Source: JBMTVT01 sp049451635
GTDB taxonomy: Bacteria > Bacteroidota > Bacteroidia > Flavobacteriales > Flavobacteriaceae
Assembly: GCA_049451635.1 (NCBI GenBank)
Contig: JBMTVT010000006.1
Location: forward strand, 1-49,160
Reading direction: 5' to 3'
Length of the DNA: 49,160 nt
The notes beneath the pieces were generated by a model that saw nothing but the letters and a program-made list of their open reading frames with translations, did no database searches and was not told where the DNA came from. Below are positions 1-8,475 of the stretch, in pieces. Both the position numbers and the translations under genes were made by a program. Each line of letters opens with the position of its first letter. Position 1 is the first letter of the stretch.

Positions 1-656
1 GTTTCAATAGAAGTCCAACTGCCTGGTCTAATCAATTGCCAATTTTGAAAATCTATTAAGTTAGGGTTTGAAACTTCGGCTTTTTTAATTCCATTCCCTC
101 CTAAACAAGCCGCATATATAAAATTATTGAATATAGTTGTTTCGCTTACTTGTATTTGTGTACCCCCATTACCAATTAAATAAGTATCACCAAATTCAAG
201 TCTATCTAAATTGAAAACCGAAATACCATAATTTGTTGATATATAAACTATATTTTGGTAAGCATTAAAATGATTAATTCTTTTATTGTTAGGTGGTATT
301 GTTGACTTATCAATAATATCAACAATTGTTAAAATATTGACATCATTATCAAAAACTATTTCAATAAGTCCATTTTCATATCCAATAATCAATAGTTCAT
401 AATCTTCACTGTAGTAAATTGTAGAAATTGTTTCTCCAGAGAGCCCATTAATAGTTGTTATTTCACTTATTTCATTGGTTTGCAGGTCTAAAATAAAAAC
501 GGCATTTTCTGATGCTGCATATATCTTGTTATTGCCTTTTGTAACATCTTTAATTAGATTGTATGAAAAATGGCTTTCCCAAAGCGCAGAAAAATCTTGG
601 GAAAAATTAAATAATGGTAATATAAAAATTATTAAAAAAACTAATTGCTTATTCAT
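1..656 (-). CDS. porZ: PorZ-like two-component-type beta-propeller protein (5' part, type IX secretion)
   Basis: About 218 N-terminal residues are present; the rest lies beyond the window start. The protein opens with a signal peptide (MNKQLVFLIIFILPLFNFSQ) followed by the mature start DFSALWESHFSY. It continues with beta-propeller-like repeats such as KIYAASENAVFILDLQTNEI, ITTINGLSGETISTIYYSED and NIVYISTNYGISVFNLDRLE. I recognise this pattern as the flavobacterial protein now called PorZ, often misannotated as an ABC transporter substrate-binding protein. In Porphyromonas, PorZ belongs to the type IX secretion attachment complex at the cell surface; a role in cargo processing here is inferred. 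The ATG at 656 is preceded by a TAnnTTTG box at 675-682, giving a leader of about 12 nt. Other propeller proteins with a sorting domain cannot be excluded without the C-terminus. Confidence 0.72.
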   Translation of the reverse strand, partial: MNKQLVFLIIFILPLFNFSQDFSALWESHFSYNLIKDVTKGNNKIYAASENAVFILDLQTNEISEITTINGLSGETISTIYYSEDYELLIIGYENGLIEIVFDNDVNILTIVDIIDKSTIPPNNKRINHFNAYQNIVYISTNYGISVFNLDRLEFGDTYLIGNGGTQIQVSETTIFNNFIYAACLGGNGIKKAEVSNPNLIDFQNWQLIRPGSWTSIE

Positions 657-674
657 ATTCAGGCTTAGGGTTTT

Positions 675-682
675 CAAATATA
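675..682 (-). promoter_or_regulatory. -7 promoter element of porZ-like gene
   Basis: On the minus strand the bases read TATATTTG, a perfect match to the Bacteroidota -7 consensus TAnnTTTG, 18 bp before the start codon. A perfect 12-bp palindrome TTTAACGTTAAA (698-709) lies where the -33 region would be and could be a regulator site. Confidence 0.55.
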
Positions 683-725
683 TTTATATCTAACGAGTTT
701 AACGTTAAAATAATATATTAAAACA

Positions 726-758
726 AAAAAGCTCTCCTCATCAAAAGGAAAGCTTTTT
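726..758 (-). terminator. Hairpin terminator downstream of gdhA
   Basis: The arms AAAAAGCT and AGCTTTTT bracket an imperfect inner stem (CCT/AGG). The element lies 25 bp after the gdhA stop codon, and on the minus strand it is followed by a T-rich tract. It also separates gdhA from the porZ promoter. Confidence 0.6.
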
Positions 759-782
759 GTTAAGAAACTCAACATATTTTTA

Positions 783-2126
783 TTATACGATGCCTTGAGC
801 CAACATAGCGTCGGCTACTTTTACAAATCCCGCAATATTAGCGCCTTTAACATAATCAACATATCCGTCTTTTTCTGTACCATACTCTAAGCATGATTTA
901 TGTATATCGGCCATGATATCTCTAAGCTTGTTATCAACTTCCTCTCTTGACCATCTATAGCGCAATGAATTTTGAGTCATTTCCAAACCTGAAGTGGCCA
1001 CACCACCTGCATTGGACGCCTTACCTGGTGCAAAAAGTATTTTAGCTTTATGGAAAGCAACAATAGCCTCTTTAGTTGAAGGCATATTGGCTCCTTCACT
1101 TACGCAAATACATCCATTTTCTAGAAGTTTATTGGCATCCTCTTCATTAAGTTCGTTTTGTGTTGCACATGGTAAAGCAATATCACAAGTAACTCCCCAT
1201 GGCGTTTTTCCTTTTACAAATTTTGCGTTTGGATAACTTTCCAAGTATTCGCTAATTCTACCTCTTTTGACATTTTTAAGCTTCATCACAAAATTTAGCT
1301 TTTCCTCATCAATACCATCGGCATCATAGATGTAACCAGAAGAATCTGAGAGTGTTAGAACTTTACCTCCTAATTGCAATACTTTTTCGGCAGCATATTG
1401 TGCCACATTACCAGAACCTGATATAACAACATTTTTGCCTTTGAAATTATCGTTTTTGGTTTCTAGCATTCTTTCAGCAAAATAAACAGTTCCGTAACCA
1501 GTTGCTTCGGGCCTAATTAAAGAACCGCCCCAAGACATTCCTTTGCCTGTTAATACCCCTGTAAATTCGTTATTTAATTTCTTGTACATCCCGAAAAGAA
1601 ATCCTATTTCTCTGGAACCAACACCTATATCACCTGCTGGGACATCAGTATTTGGTCCAATATGTCTAAATAATTCGCTCATAAAAGCGTGGCAAAAACG
1701 CATGATTTCATTGTCACTCTTCCCTTTAGGATCAAAATCACTTCCTCCTTTACCACCTCCCATAGGTAAAGTTGTTAAGCTATTTTTAAATACTTGTTCA
1801 AAGGCTAAAAACTTCAAAATACTTGCATTAACTGTAGGGTGAAATCGCAATCCGCCTTTGTAAGGCCCAATAGCAGAGTTCATTTGTATTCTGTACCCTC
1901 TGTTTACTTGTATTTCACCATTATCATCAACCCAACAAACCCTAAACGATATCAATCGTTCTGGTTCTACCATTCTCAACAAAATGTTTTTCCCATAGTA
2001 AATATCATGTTTAACTATATAAGGAATTACCGTTTCGGCAACCTCCTCTACGGCTTGTAAAAATTCAGGCTCATGACCATTTCTTTGCTTTACAAGGTCT
2101 AAAAATGCTTCAATGTTTTCTTTCAT
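783..2126 (-). CDS. gdhA: NADP-dependent glutamate dehydrogenase
   Basis: Makes glutamate from 2-oxoglutarate and ammonium with NADPH; a cytosolic enzyme, hexameric in the family. The 447-residue length is normal for the 450-residue hexameric GDH class. The dimerisation/substrate domain carries PMGGGKGGSDFDPKGK with the catalytic lysine, and the Rossmann domain carries GSGNVAQYAAEKVLQLGG followed by LSDSSG. The end of the second beta strand has Ser-Ser rather than an acidic residue, which favours NADP. The ATG at 2126 was preferred over an in-frame TTG at 2132 because MKENIEAF is the usual start. A TATCTTTG promoter box lies 51 bp upstream and a perfect palindrome sits just behind it. The gene is monocistronic and ends in a hairpin terminator. 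Confidence 0.95.
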   Translation of the reverse strand: MKENIEAFLDLVKQRNGHEPEFLQAVEEVAETVIPYIVKHDIYYGKNILLRMVEPERLISFRVCWVDDNGEIQVNRGYRIQMNSAIGPYKGGLRFHPTVNASILKFLAFEQVFKNSLTTLPMGGGKGGSDFDPKGKSDNEIMRFCHAFMSELFRHIGPNTDVPAGDIGVGSREIGFLFGMYKKLNNEFTGVLTGKGMSWGGSLIRPEATGYGTVYFAERMLETKNDNFKGKNVVISGSGNVAQYAAEKVLQLGGKVLTLSDSSGYIYDADGIDEEKLNFVMKLKNVKRGRISEYLESYPNAKFVKGKTPWGVTCDIALPCATQNELNEEDANKLLENGCICVSEGANMPSTKEAIVAFHKAKILFAPGKASNAGGVATSGLEMTQNSLRYRWSREEVDNKLRDIMADIHKSCLEYGTEKDGYVDYVKGANIAGFVKVADAMLAQGIV

Positions 2127-2176
2127 AAACAACTAAATTATGTTGTGTTTTTTATTAAATAAATAATTTATCGCCG

Positions 2177-2184
2177 CAAAGATA
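2177..2184 (-). promoter_or_regulatory. -7 promoter element of gdhA
   Basis: The minus strand reads TATCTTTG, matching TAnnTTTG exactly. Transcription would start near 2170, leaving a leader of about 44 nt, longer than most in this window. Confidence 0.6.
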
Positions 2185-2194
2185 CGTTATCTTT

Positions 2195-2215
2195 AAAAAT
2201 AACACTGTTATTTTT
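2195..2215. promoter_or_regulatory. Perfect palindrome upstream of gdhA, candidate operator
   Basis: Ten-base arms AAAAATAACA and TGTTATTTTT flank a single C at 2205 with no mismatch. The palindrome starts 11 bp behind the gdhA -7 box and covers the -33 region, a position suited to a repressor or activator of nitrogen assimilation. The regulator is unknown. Confidence 0.5.
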
Positions 2216-2328
2216 TTAAATTCGCAATAAATATTTTTCGTTAGGTCGACTGAATTTATTAATATTTGTTTCTTTGGCGAGTTTTTATATATTTATTGTT
2301 AGTAATGCCTCAAAAAACGAACCTTATT

Positions 2329-3157
2329 ATGCTTAACGTGAAACAATTAGTTTCTTTTTTTTGTTTGTTTGTTATGCTTCAAACAGCGCACTCTCAATTA
2401 GGCTTCTCTCACGAATTAGGGGTAATTTCTAGACCAGTTCAATTTAGATAAAATTTTGGTAGCCGTAATGAAGGCGAGACCAATTTTGGCAATTCTGGAA
2501 TTGGAATTGGCATTATAAATTATATAAATTTTCTTACTTAGCCGATTGTAATTGCTATACGACAGACACCTATTTTAATGACCATTTCAAATTAAGGAAT
2601 GAAGTTTCTTGGAATAAAACCAAATTAAACCATTTAGGACAGTGTGTAGGGCCTGAAAATGTAACTCCAGATGCTGACAGACTTAGAGCACAAAGTGGCG
2701 TTTCTAAAAATTTAGATATTGGTACACAAATAGAATTTTTTCCTTTAAGTATTAGAGATTTTCAGGGTTTTGCTTATAGCTTTGCTCCTTTTGTAAGTTT
2801 AGGAGTGCATTATACATATTCCACGCCTGAAGCTAGCACTACCTATGGTGATGGTGATATTTTTAATGAAAATAATATCTACTCATTTTGGTATCGCGAT
2901 GACACAAGGTTACCTCCAGTCCCTTCAGGTCAACAAATACAATATCTCGTAGATGTGACTCCTCATTCATCTTGGTCAATGGTTGCAAGCTTAGGAGTTC
3001 GACACAAACTAACTAAGCTTTCAGACTTAATGCTACATTTAAGATGGCAATACTATTTTGATGATTGGGTTGACGGTTTAAACCATGAGTTGAGTTTCAA
3101 TAAAAACAATGACTGGTTAGTATGCTAAATTTTGGATATATCTATTATCTGGATTAA
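2329..3157 (+). pseudogene. Decayed outer-membrane/secreted protein gene (THC0290_0291-like)
   Basis: Joining three frames gives one protein that I recognise as the flavobacterial THC0290_0291 family (function unknown, signal peptide ending QTAHSQ, beta-rich body). Three lesions can be seen. An in-frame TAA at 2449-2451 follows VISRPVQFR. One base is missing near 2533, where the frame must change to read YLADCNCYTTDTYF. One base is missing near 3123, where WLVC* should read WLVWLNFGYIYYLD and stop at 3155-3157. Apart from these lesions the sequence is well preserved, so inactivation is probably recent. The longest intact piece (2805-3128) encodes the C-terminal third. The 3' end overlaps the convergent cystathionine gamma-synthase stop codon. 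Confidence 0.8.
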
Positions 3158-4293
3158 CCTAAAGCCTGTTTTAAGTCGGCAATTAAATCTTCTACATCTT
3201 CTATACCAACGCTAAGTCTTATTAAAGAATCTACTACACCTGTCTTTTCTCTCTCTTCCTTTGGAATACTGGCATGTGTCATACTAGCCGGATGTCCACA
3301 TAAAGATTCTACCCCTCCTAAAGATTCTGCCAATGTAAACACTTTTAAATTTTCTATAGTTTTAATTGCTTCTTGAAAATTATTGCCCTTTGTAGTAAAT
3401 GATATCATACCTCCAAAATCTTTCATCTGTCTTTTAGCAATTTTATGATTTGGATGATTTTCAAACCCTGGCCAATAAACCTTCTCAATTTTCGGATGAT
3501 TTACTAGATATTCTGCTATGGCTTTCCCATTTTCGCAATGGCGTTGCATTCTAACATGCAACGTTTTTATACCTCTTAAAACCAAAAAACTATCTTGCGG
3601 TCCACAAATAGCACCACTAGCATTTTGAATGAAATATAATTTATCAGCTAAATTTTTATCTTTTACCACTAAAGCTCCCATCACCACATCGCTATGACCT
3701 CCTAAGTATTTTGTTGCAGAATGCATGACAATATCGGCTCCCAAATCTAACGGTTTTTGTAAATAAGGCGTCGCAAATGTATTATCAACTGCTAGCAAAA
3801 CATGATGCTTTTTAGCAATTTTTGAAGCAGCTTTTATATCTATTATATTCATCATGGGGTTGGTTGGTGTTTCAACCCAAATAAGCTTAGTGTTCTTGTT
3901 AACAAAAGTTTCTATAACTGAAACATCTTGCATGCCAATAAAATGAAATTTAATCCCAAAATCTTGAAAAACTTTGGTGAATAATCTAAAAGACCCTCCA
4001 TACAAATCGTTGGTTGAAATGACTTCATCTCCCGGTTTTAAAAGCTTCATTATAGCATCAATGGCTGCAAGTCCAGAAGCAAAAGCAAGTCCATAATTGC
4101 CATTTTCTATACTCGCAAGAGCACTCTCTAAAGCACTTCTGGTTGGGTTGTGCGTTCTGGAATATTCGTATCCTTTATGCCCTCCCGGAGTAGTTTGCGC
4201 ATAAGTTGATGTTTGGTAAATAGGTGGCATAACCGCGCCATATGCCTTGTCATGTTCTTGACCTCCGTGTATAACTTTTGTGTTGAATTTCAT
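3154..4293 (-). CDS. metB: Cystathionine gamma-synthase / trans-sulfuration PLP enzyme
   Basis: A Cys/Met-metabolism PLP enzyme of fold type I, 379 residues, the usual length. The substrate loop YQTSTYAQTTPGGHKGYEYS, the cofactor-region sequence ETPTNPMMNIID with VDNTFATPYLQKPLDLGADI, and the Schiff-base lysine in HSATKYLGGHSD are all present. The likely reaction joins an activated homoserine and cysteine to make cystathionine. Cystathionine beta- or gamma-lyase activity cannot be excluded because the subfamilies are close. ATG at 4293; a TACATTTG promoter box lies 18 bp upstream, so the gene is transcribed alone. Confidence 0.88.
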   Translation of the reverse strand: MKFNTKVIHGGQEHDKAYGAVMPPIYQTSTYAQTTPGGHKGYEYSRTHNPTRSALESALASIENGNYGLAFASGLAAIDAIMKLLKPGDEVISTNDLYGGSFRLFTKVFQDFGIKFHFIGMQDVSVIETFVNKNTKLIWVETPTNPMMNIIDIKAASKIAKKHHVLLAVDNTFATPYLQKPLDLGADIVMHSATKYLGGHSDVVMGALVVKDKNLADKLYFIQNASGAICGPQDSFLVLRGIKTLHVRMQRHCENGKAIAEYLVNHPKIEKVYWPGFENHPNHKIAKRQMKDFGGMISFTTKGNNFQEAIKTIENLKVFTLAESLGGVESLCGHPASMTHASIPKEEREKTGVVDSLIRLSVGIEDVEDLIADLKQALG

Positions 4294-4310
4294 TTAGAAT
4301 AGTCTTTGTA

Positions 4311-4318
4311 CAAATGTA
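4311..4318 (-). promoter_or_regulatory. -7 promoter element of metB
   Basis: The minus strand reads TACATTTG, matching TAnnTTTG, and gives a leader of about a dozen bases before the ATG at 4293. Confidence 0.55.
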
Positions 4319-4379
4319 AGTTTTAATTCGTTCTATTCAAATGCAATATCTATCTTTAACAGTAGTTTACAATATAGTT

Positions 4380-5099
4380 ATGCTTCGTAAAAAACTTTTC
4401 TTGATACTAGCCATTTTTATCATCTACGCTTCTTGTAACAAAGAACTTAAAACGACATTTTCAGATATTACCATTTCAACTGATAATAATACTTTAGTTG
4501 AAGTAAACATCACTAAAGCTGATGGGAATAACTCTATTGCAGACAATATAAATTCCGAAATACAGAAATTAGTTATAGCTACATTGCATATTGGCAATCC
4601 AAATAATATTACCTCTAAATCTATTGAAGAAAGCATCGATGCCTTTAATAAAGAATATACAGATTTCACAGTCGATTTTCCCGATACAGTTCCAAAATGG
4701 GAGGCACAAATTGATGGTGAAGTGATTTTTCAATCGCACGAAATTATAAGCTTGGCTCTAACCAGTTATGTTTTTACTGGTGGCGCTCATGGCTCCTTGC
4801 ATATTTCATTTAAAAATTTCAACGCCCAAACAGGGCACTTACTAAACAATGATGCGTTATTTTCTGATGTTAAAGGTTTTAAAACTTTGGCAAAAACCTA
4901 TTTTGATAAAGCCATAAAAGATAAAAACACACTCTTTGAACCCACAAAATTTCAATTGCCTGAAAACATATGTTATGGTGAAGAAGGTGTTGTTTTACTT
5001 TACAATACCTATGAAATTGCCCCTTATTCAACAGGCATTATTGAGTTTGAAATACCATTTGAAGTCGCTAAACCATTTTTAGTTTTTAATAGCCTTTAA
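4380..5099 (+). CDS. DUF4163/DUF3298 lipoprotein
   Basis: A 239-residue lipoprotein. The N-terminus MLRKKLFLILAIFIIYASC is a type II signal with lipobox YASC, so the mature protein should be lipid-anchored through that cysteine. The body fits the DUF4163 (N) plus DUF3298 (C) pair seen in PdaC- and RsiV-like extracytoplasmic domains; TSYVFTGGAHGSLHISFKNF is the characteristic DUF4163 region, and the tail NTYEIAPYSTGIIEFEIPFE is typical of DUF3298. The substrate is unknown. The ATG at 4380 is chosen over one at 4341 because only it places the signal peptide at the N-terminus. The 3' end overlaps the convergent DinB gene by 21 bp. Confidence 0.8.
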   Translation: MLRKKLFLILAIFIIYASCNKELKTTFSDITISTDNNTLVEVNITKADGNNSIADNINSEIQKLVIATLHIGNPNNITSKSIEESIDAFNKEYTDFTVDFPDTVPKWEAQIDGEVIFQSHEIISLALTSYVFTGGAHGSLHISFKNFNAQTGHLLNNDALFSDVKGFKTLAKTYFDKAIKDKNTLFEPTKFQLPENICYGEEGVVLLYNTYEIAPYSTGIIEFEIPFEVAKPFLVFNSL

Positions 5100-5543
5100 A
5101 AGCGCCAGAACGTAACCGTAATGTAACCCTTCATGTATGGTTGCAAAATGCAAAGCTTCATCAACATTGGTTAAGGTGTTTCCTGTTGTAGAAACTTTAT
5201 AGGAATTATAGTTTTTAAAAACACCATTATTATAGTCTTCCTGTGTGTTTTTTATAGTCGAAAAGAGAAAACTTTGTATTTCATTAACTTCATCTTCTGA
5301 AACATCTCCGTTTGGTTTTGTGTCCTTTCTGTATTTATTAATCATATTATCTGAAAGCATCGACTCTAAACCAGATAACTTATAAACCAACAATTGTTCC
5401 GATACTACCACGTGGGCAATGTTCCAAATAATGTTGTTGTTAAACCCTTTGGGGATTTTATTTAAATCAGTTAAAGAATTATCCTCTATTATTTTATTAA
5501 AAATGCCTCTGGTTTTATTTAAAACTTGAAATGTAAAATCCAT
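5079..5543 (-). CDS. DinB superfamily protein
   Basis: 154 residues, predicted four-helix bundle of the DinB/YfiT superfamily of putative metal-dependent enzymes. Two typical His regions are seen: WNIAHVVVSEQLLVYKLSG and ALHFATIHEGLHYGYVLALL, which would supply the three-histidine metal site. Members include thiol S-transferases and proteins of unknown function, so no substrate is assigned. ATG at 5543. The gene ends inside the 3' end of the convergent lipoprotein gene, and no terminator is visible between them. Confidence 0.82.
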   Translation of the reverse strand: MDFTFQVLNKTRGIFNKIIEDNSLTDLNKIPKGFNNNIIWNIAHVVVSEQLLVYKLSGLESMLSDNMINKYRKDTKPNGDVSEDEVNEIQSFLFSTIKNTQEDYNNGVFKNYNSYKVSTTGNTLTNVDEALHFATIHEGLHYGYVLALLKAIKN

Positions 5544-5600
5544 ATTGTTTAATTTTTTGATAAATATAGTTTTAATTTGTTTTTAGAAACCTTGTTAAGC

Positions 5601-5963
5601 ATGAAAAAAGTATACTACTTAAAAACCTGTAATACCTGTTTGAGAATTTTAAAAGAATTAGATTTAACATCAGAATTCATTTTGCAAGACATTAAAGCTG
5701 AAGAAATAACTGTGAGGCAATTGGACGAGATGAAACAACTTGCTGGAAGTTATGAAGCCTTGTTTAGTAAACGTTCTAAACTTTACAAGGAAATGGATTT
5801 AAAAAATCAAGATTTAACCGAGCGCGATTTCAAACATTATATTTTAGAACATTATACCTTTTTAAGCAGGCCAGTTATCATAGTTGACAACCATATTTTT
5901 ATTGGAAACTCAAAGAAAACGGTTGAAGCTTCAAAAAAACTCATCAGAAGTAAGCGAAAATGA
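5601..5963 (+). CDS. ArsC/Spx-family thioredoxin-fold protein
   Basis: 120 residues, ArsC/Spx/YffB type. It starts MKKVYYLKTCNTCLRILKEL with a CxxC pair (C10, C13) in the redox position. The central part (LSRPVIIVDNHIFIGNSKKT) matches the region where ArsC proteins carry the cis-Pro and the anion-binding arginine. It may be a glutathione/thioredoxin-linked reductase or an Spx-like RNA polymerase partner; the sequence does not settle which. The ATG at 5601 aligns with family starts, while the upstream in-frame TTG at 5577 only adds unrelated residues. It is followed by the gene-fragment scar rather than a partner gene. Confidence 0.8.
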   Translation: MKKVYYLKTCNTCLRILKELDLTSEFILQDIKAEEITVRQLDEMKQLAGSYEALFSKRSKLYKEMDLKNQDLTERDFKHYILEHYTFLSRPVIIVDNHIFIGNSKKTVEASKKLIRSKRK

Positions 5964-6082
5964 CGGAGTGAAAGAAATAATTAAAGAAATAAAAACTACT
6001 ACCAACAAAACCTATAAGCAATAGCATCCTGCGAGATACTATTTCTCATAGCGAAACCGTTGTGTGGAACCTGAAAAACTGA

Positions 6083-6202
6083 ATGAAAAACGAACAAACT
6101 GCAATCCGAACAACATATTTTAGTCTAATTGGAGATACCTGTTTAGCTTTGATTAAAGAGCTTTCAGGATTCTTTGGAAATTCATACGCTCTGATTGCGT
6201 GA
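6083..6202 (+). pseudogene. N-terminal stub of a cation diffusion facilitator transporter
   Basis: A 39-residue reading frame begins MKNEQTAIRTTYFSLIGD and ends FFGNSYALIA before a TGA. This matches the conserved start of flavobacterial CDF (cation efflux) proteins, where the next residues would be the Asp-rich metal site DAIESTTD. All transmembrane and metal-binding parts are missing. The break lies exactly where the next fragment begins (6201), so this is one side of a deletion or recombination junction. Confidence 0.65.
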
Positions 6203-6441
6203 ATTTCATACTCCAAAATATGATAATTTACAAACTAACGATTGGAATATTCCAGATTTACGTTCCATAATTCATTGGGCTCCAAATATTACCACAACTT
6301 CAAACGGAGAGGCAGAACTAGAGTTTTATAACGCAGATAAATATTGGCGATATGCAAGTTATTATTGAAGCTATAACACCCGATGGTAAAATAGGATATC
6401 ATGAAACTTCTTATACCGTTGATGAAAAACTAGAGCGATAG
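6201..6441 (+). pseudogene. C-terminal remnant of a large secreted/outer-membrane protein
   Basis: The frame starting at 6201 reads FHTPKYDNLQTNDWNIPDLR, then SIIHWAPNITTTSNGEAELE. One extra A near 6340 shifts the frame, after which it continues GDMQVIIEAITPDGKIGYHE to a TAG at 6439-6441. The pattern resembles the C-terminal end of Bacteroidota proteins with carboxypeptidase-regulatory/MG2 domains. It has no start and nothing upstream but the CDF stub, so it is non-functional. Family assignment is tentative. Confidence 0.5.
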
Positions 6442-6443
6442 CT

Positions 6444-7433
6444 TTACGAAATTAATTTAACAACATCCTTAGCAAAATAACTCGCTATAATATCTGCTCC
6501 TGCACGTTTAAATGCTATGGTGGTTTCCATCATAACTTGGTTATGGTTTAACCAACCTTTTTCTGCAGCGGCTTTAATCATAGCGTATTCTCCAGATACT
6601 TGGTATACGGCTACGGGAACATCAACAGCGTTTTTAATTTCGCGAACAATATCTAAATAGCATAAACCTGGTTTTACCATCACAATATCGGCGCCTTCTT
6701 CAATATCCATTTCGGTTTCTCGAATGGCTTCAATTCGGTTACCATAATCCATTTGATATGTTTTTTTATCCTTCGGAATATCAACCATATCTACCGGAGC
6801 AGAATCTAAAGCATCTCTAAAAGGGCCATAAAACGATGAGGCATATTTTGCTGAATAACTCATAATCCCGGTATTTAAAAAGCCCTCGTCTTCAAGAGCT
6901 TCACGAATAGTTATAATGCGACCATCCATCATATCGCTTGGAGCAACAAAATCGGCACCTGCTTTTGCGTGAGAAATACTCATTTCGGCCAAAAATTCGG
7001 CGGTTTCGTCGTTAATTATTTGCCCGTTTTCAATAATACCATCATGTCCGTAAGCAGAGTATGGATCTAAAGCTACATCTGTAATTACCAGCATATTAGG
7101 GCATGCATTTTTTACGGTTTTAATGGCTCGTTGCATCAATCCATTTGGGTTTAAGGCTTCAGAGCCTTTATTATCTTTTAAATTGCCTGGCACTTTTACA
7201 AAAAGCAAAACCGATTTTAAACCGAGTTTCCAGAGTTCCTTTACTTCATTTTCAAGTAAATCAAGACTATAGCGGTAGTAGTTTGGCATGGAAGGAATTT
7301 CGTCTTTCACGCCTTTGCCTTCAACCACAAACAGTGGCACTAAAAAATCATTAGGTGTTATAATGGTTTCGCGAACCAATGAGCGTATGGCTTCGGTGGT
7401 TCTTAGTCTTCGGTTTCTTCTTAGTGGATACAT
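6444..7433 (-). CDS. hemB: Delta-aminolevulinic acid dehydratase (porphobilinogen synthase)
   Basis: Condenses two 5-aminolevulinate molecules to porphobilinogen, the second common step of heme synthesis. 329 residues, standard length. Both active-site lysines are present, in SYSAKYASSFYGPFRDA and IVMVKPGLCYLDIV. The metal region reads DVALDPYSAYGHDG instead of the Cys-rich zinc version, which indicates the Mg/K-dependent type. ATG at 7433. It is the last gene of the leftward heme operon, 45 bp after hemF; the short gap holds a pair of 11-bp direct repeats. Confidence 0.96.
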   Translation of the reverse strand: MYPLRRNRRLRTTEAIRSLVRETIITPNDFLVPLFVVEGKGVKDEIPSMPNYYRYSLDLLENEVKELWKLGLKSVLLFVKVPGNLKDNKGSEALNPNGLMQRAIKTVKNACPNMLVITDVALDPYSAYGHDGIIENGQIINDETAEFLAEMSISHAKAGADFVAPSDMMDGRIITIREALEDEGFLNTGIMSYSAKYASSFYGPFRDALDSAPVDMVDIPKDKKTYQMDYGNRIEAIRETEMDIEEGADIVMVKPGLCYLDIVREIKNAVDVPVAVYQVSGEYAMIKAAAEKGWLNHNQVMMETTIAFKRAGADIIASYFAKDVVKLIS

Positions 7434-7440
7434 CCTTTTA

Positions 7441-7472
7441 AGTTAAAAGTTATAAGTACAAAGTTAAAAGTT
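7441..7472. repeat. Direct repeat between hemF and hemB
   Basis: AGTTAAAAGTT occurs at 7441-7451 and again at 7462-7472, a 21-bp period, i.e. two helical turns. It lies in the leader of hemB. It could be a binding site or a simple slippage product. Confidence 0.4.
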
Positions 7473-7478
7473 CTTTAC

Positions 7479-8387
7479 TCATGCTTTACACCAATCAATG
7501 GGTTGTTTCAATACGTTAATTAATTTCTCTTCGTCGCTTCCAGCTTCAGGTTGATGGTCGTAAACCCATTGAACATGCGGTGGTAAACTCATTAAAATAC
7601 TTTCAATACGCCCGTTTGTTTTTAAACCGAACAATGTGCCTTTATCATGCACTAAGTTAAATTCTACATAACGCCCACGACGGATTTCTTGCCATGTGCG
7701 TTGCTCGTTTGTAAAAGGTAAATCTTTACGTTTTTCAACAATAGGGACATAAGCCTCGAGAAAACTATTACCAACTTCGGTAACAAAATCAAACCAATTT
7801 TCCATGGTTATGGTTTCTGAAGTTTTACAATAATCAAAAAATAAACCACCAATACCTCTACCTTCATTTCTGTGGGTATTGTAAAAGTATTCGTCGCAGC
7901 GTTTTTTATATTCCGGATAAAACTCAGGATTATGTTTGTCACAGGCAGTTTTACAAGTTTGATGAAAGTATTTTGCATCTTCTTCAAACAAATAATAAGG
8001 CGTTAAATCTTGCCCCCCACCAAACCAACTATCAATAACTTCACCGTCTTTACCATACATTTCAAAATAGCGCCAATTGGCATGTACGGTTGGCACCATT
8101 GGGTTTTTTGGATGCAATACTAAACTTAATCCGCAGGCAAAAAAGTCGACATCTCCAACTTTAAAATAGGTTTGCATGGACTTTGGAAGCTTTCCATGAA
8201 CCCCCGATATATTCACTCCACCTTTTTCAAATACATTACCGTTTTCAATAACGCGTGTTTTTCCACCGCCACCTTCAGGGCGTTCCCAAATATCTTGACG
8301 GAATTTTGCTTTCCCATCAATATTCTCAAGTGTTGAGGTAATAGTGTTTTGTAAATCGTGTATGTATTTAAAGAATTTGTCTTTCAT
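7479..8387 (-). CDS. hemF: Oxygen-dependent coproporphyrinogen III oxidase
   Basis: Converts coproporphyrinogen III to protoporphyrinogen IX using O2. 302 residues, typical for HemF. Signature stretches are PTVHANWRYFEM, FGGGQDLTPYYLFEEDAKYF, GIGGLFFDYCK and RRGRYVEFNLVHDKGTLFGL. ATG at 8387. It lies between a GNAT acetyltransferase gene (88 bp upstream) and hemB in the leftward heme operon. The oxygen-requiring enzyme, together with HemJ in the divergent operon, points to an aerobic protoporphyrin route. No HemN is in the window. Confidence 0.96.
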   Translation of the reverse strand: MKDKFFKYIHDLQNTITSTLENIDGKAKFRQDIWERPEGGGGKTRVIENGNVFEKGGVNISGVHGKLPKSMQTYFKVGDVDFFACGLSLVLHPKNPMVPTVHANWRYFEMYGKDGEVIDSWFGGGQDLTPYYLFEEDAKYFHQTCKTACDKHNPEFYPEYKKRCDEYFYNTHRNEGRGIGGLFFDYCKTSETITMENWFDFVTEVGNSFLEAYVPIVEKRKDLPFTNEQRTWQEIRRGRYVEFNLVHDKGTLFGLKTNGRIESILMSLPPHVQWVYDHQPEAGSDEEKLINVLKQPIDWCKA

Positions 8388-8475
8388 CTGTTATTTATTG
8401 TTTTTTCGGCCAGATATAATTCGCAAATAATCATTTCAGATATTATAAACGTTGCTTTTATGCTCATTTCATTAT

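Noticed and set aside
475..693. 72-codon plus-strand ORF over the porZ start
   Set aside because: It is antisense to the signal peptide and first repeats of the recognisable minus-strand propeller protein.
4293..4312. Motif-like sequence GACTATTCTAAAT in the metB leader
   Set aside because: Only one half-site is good and metB has no obvious metal link; too weak to call.
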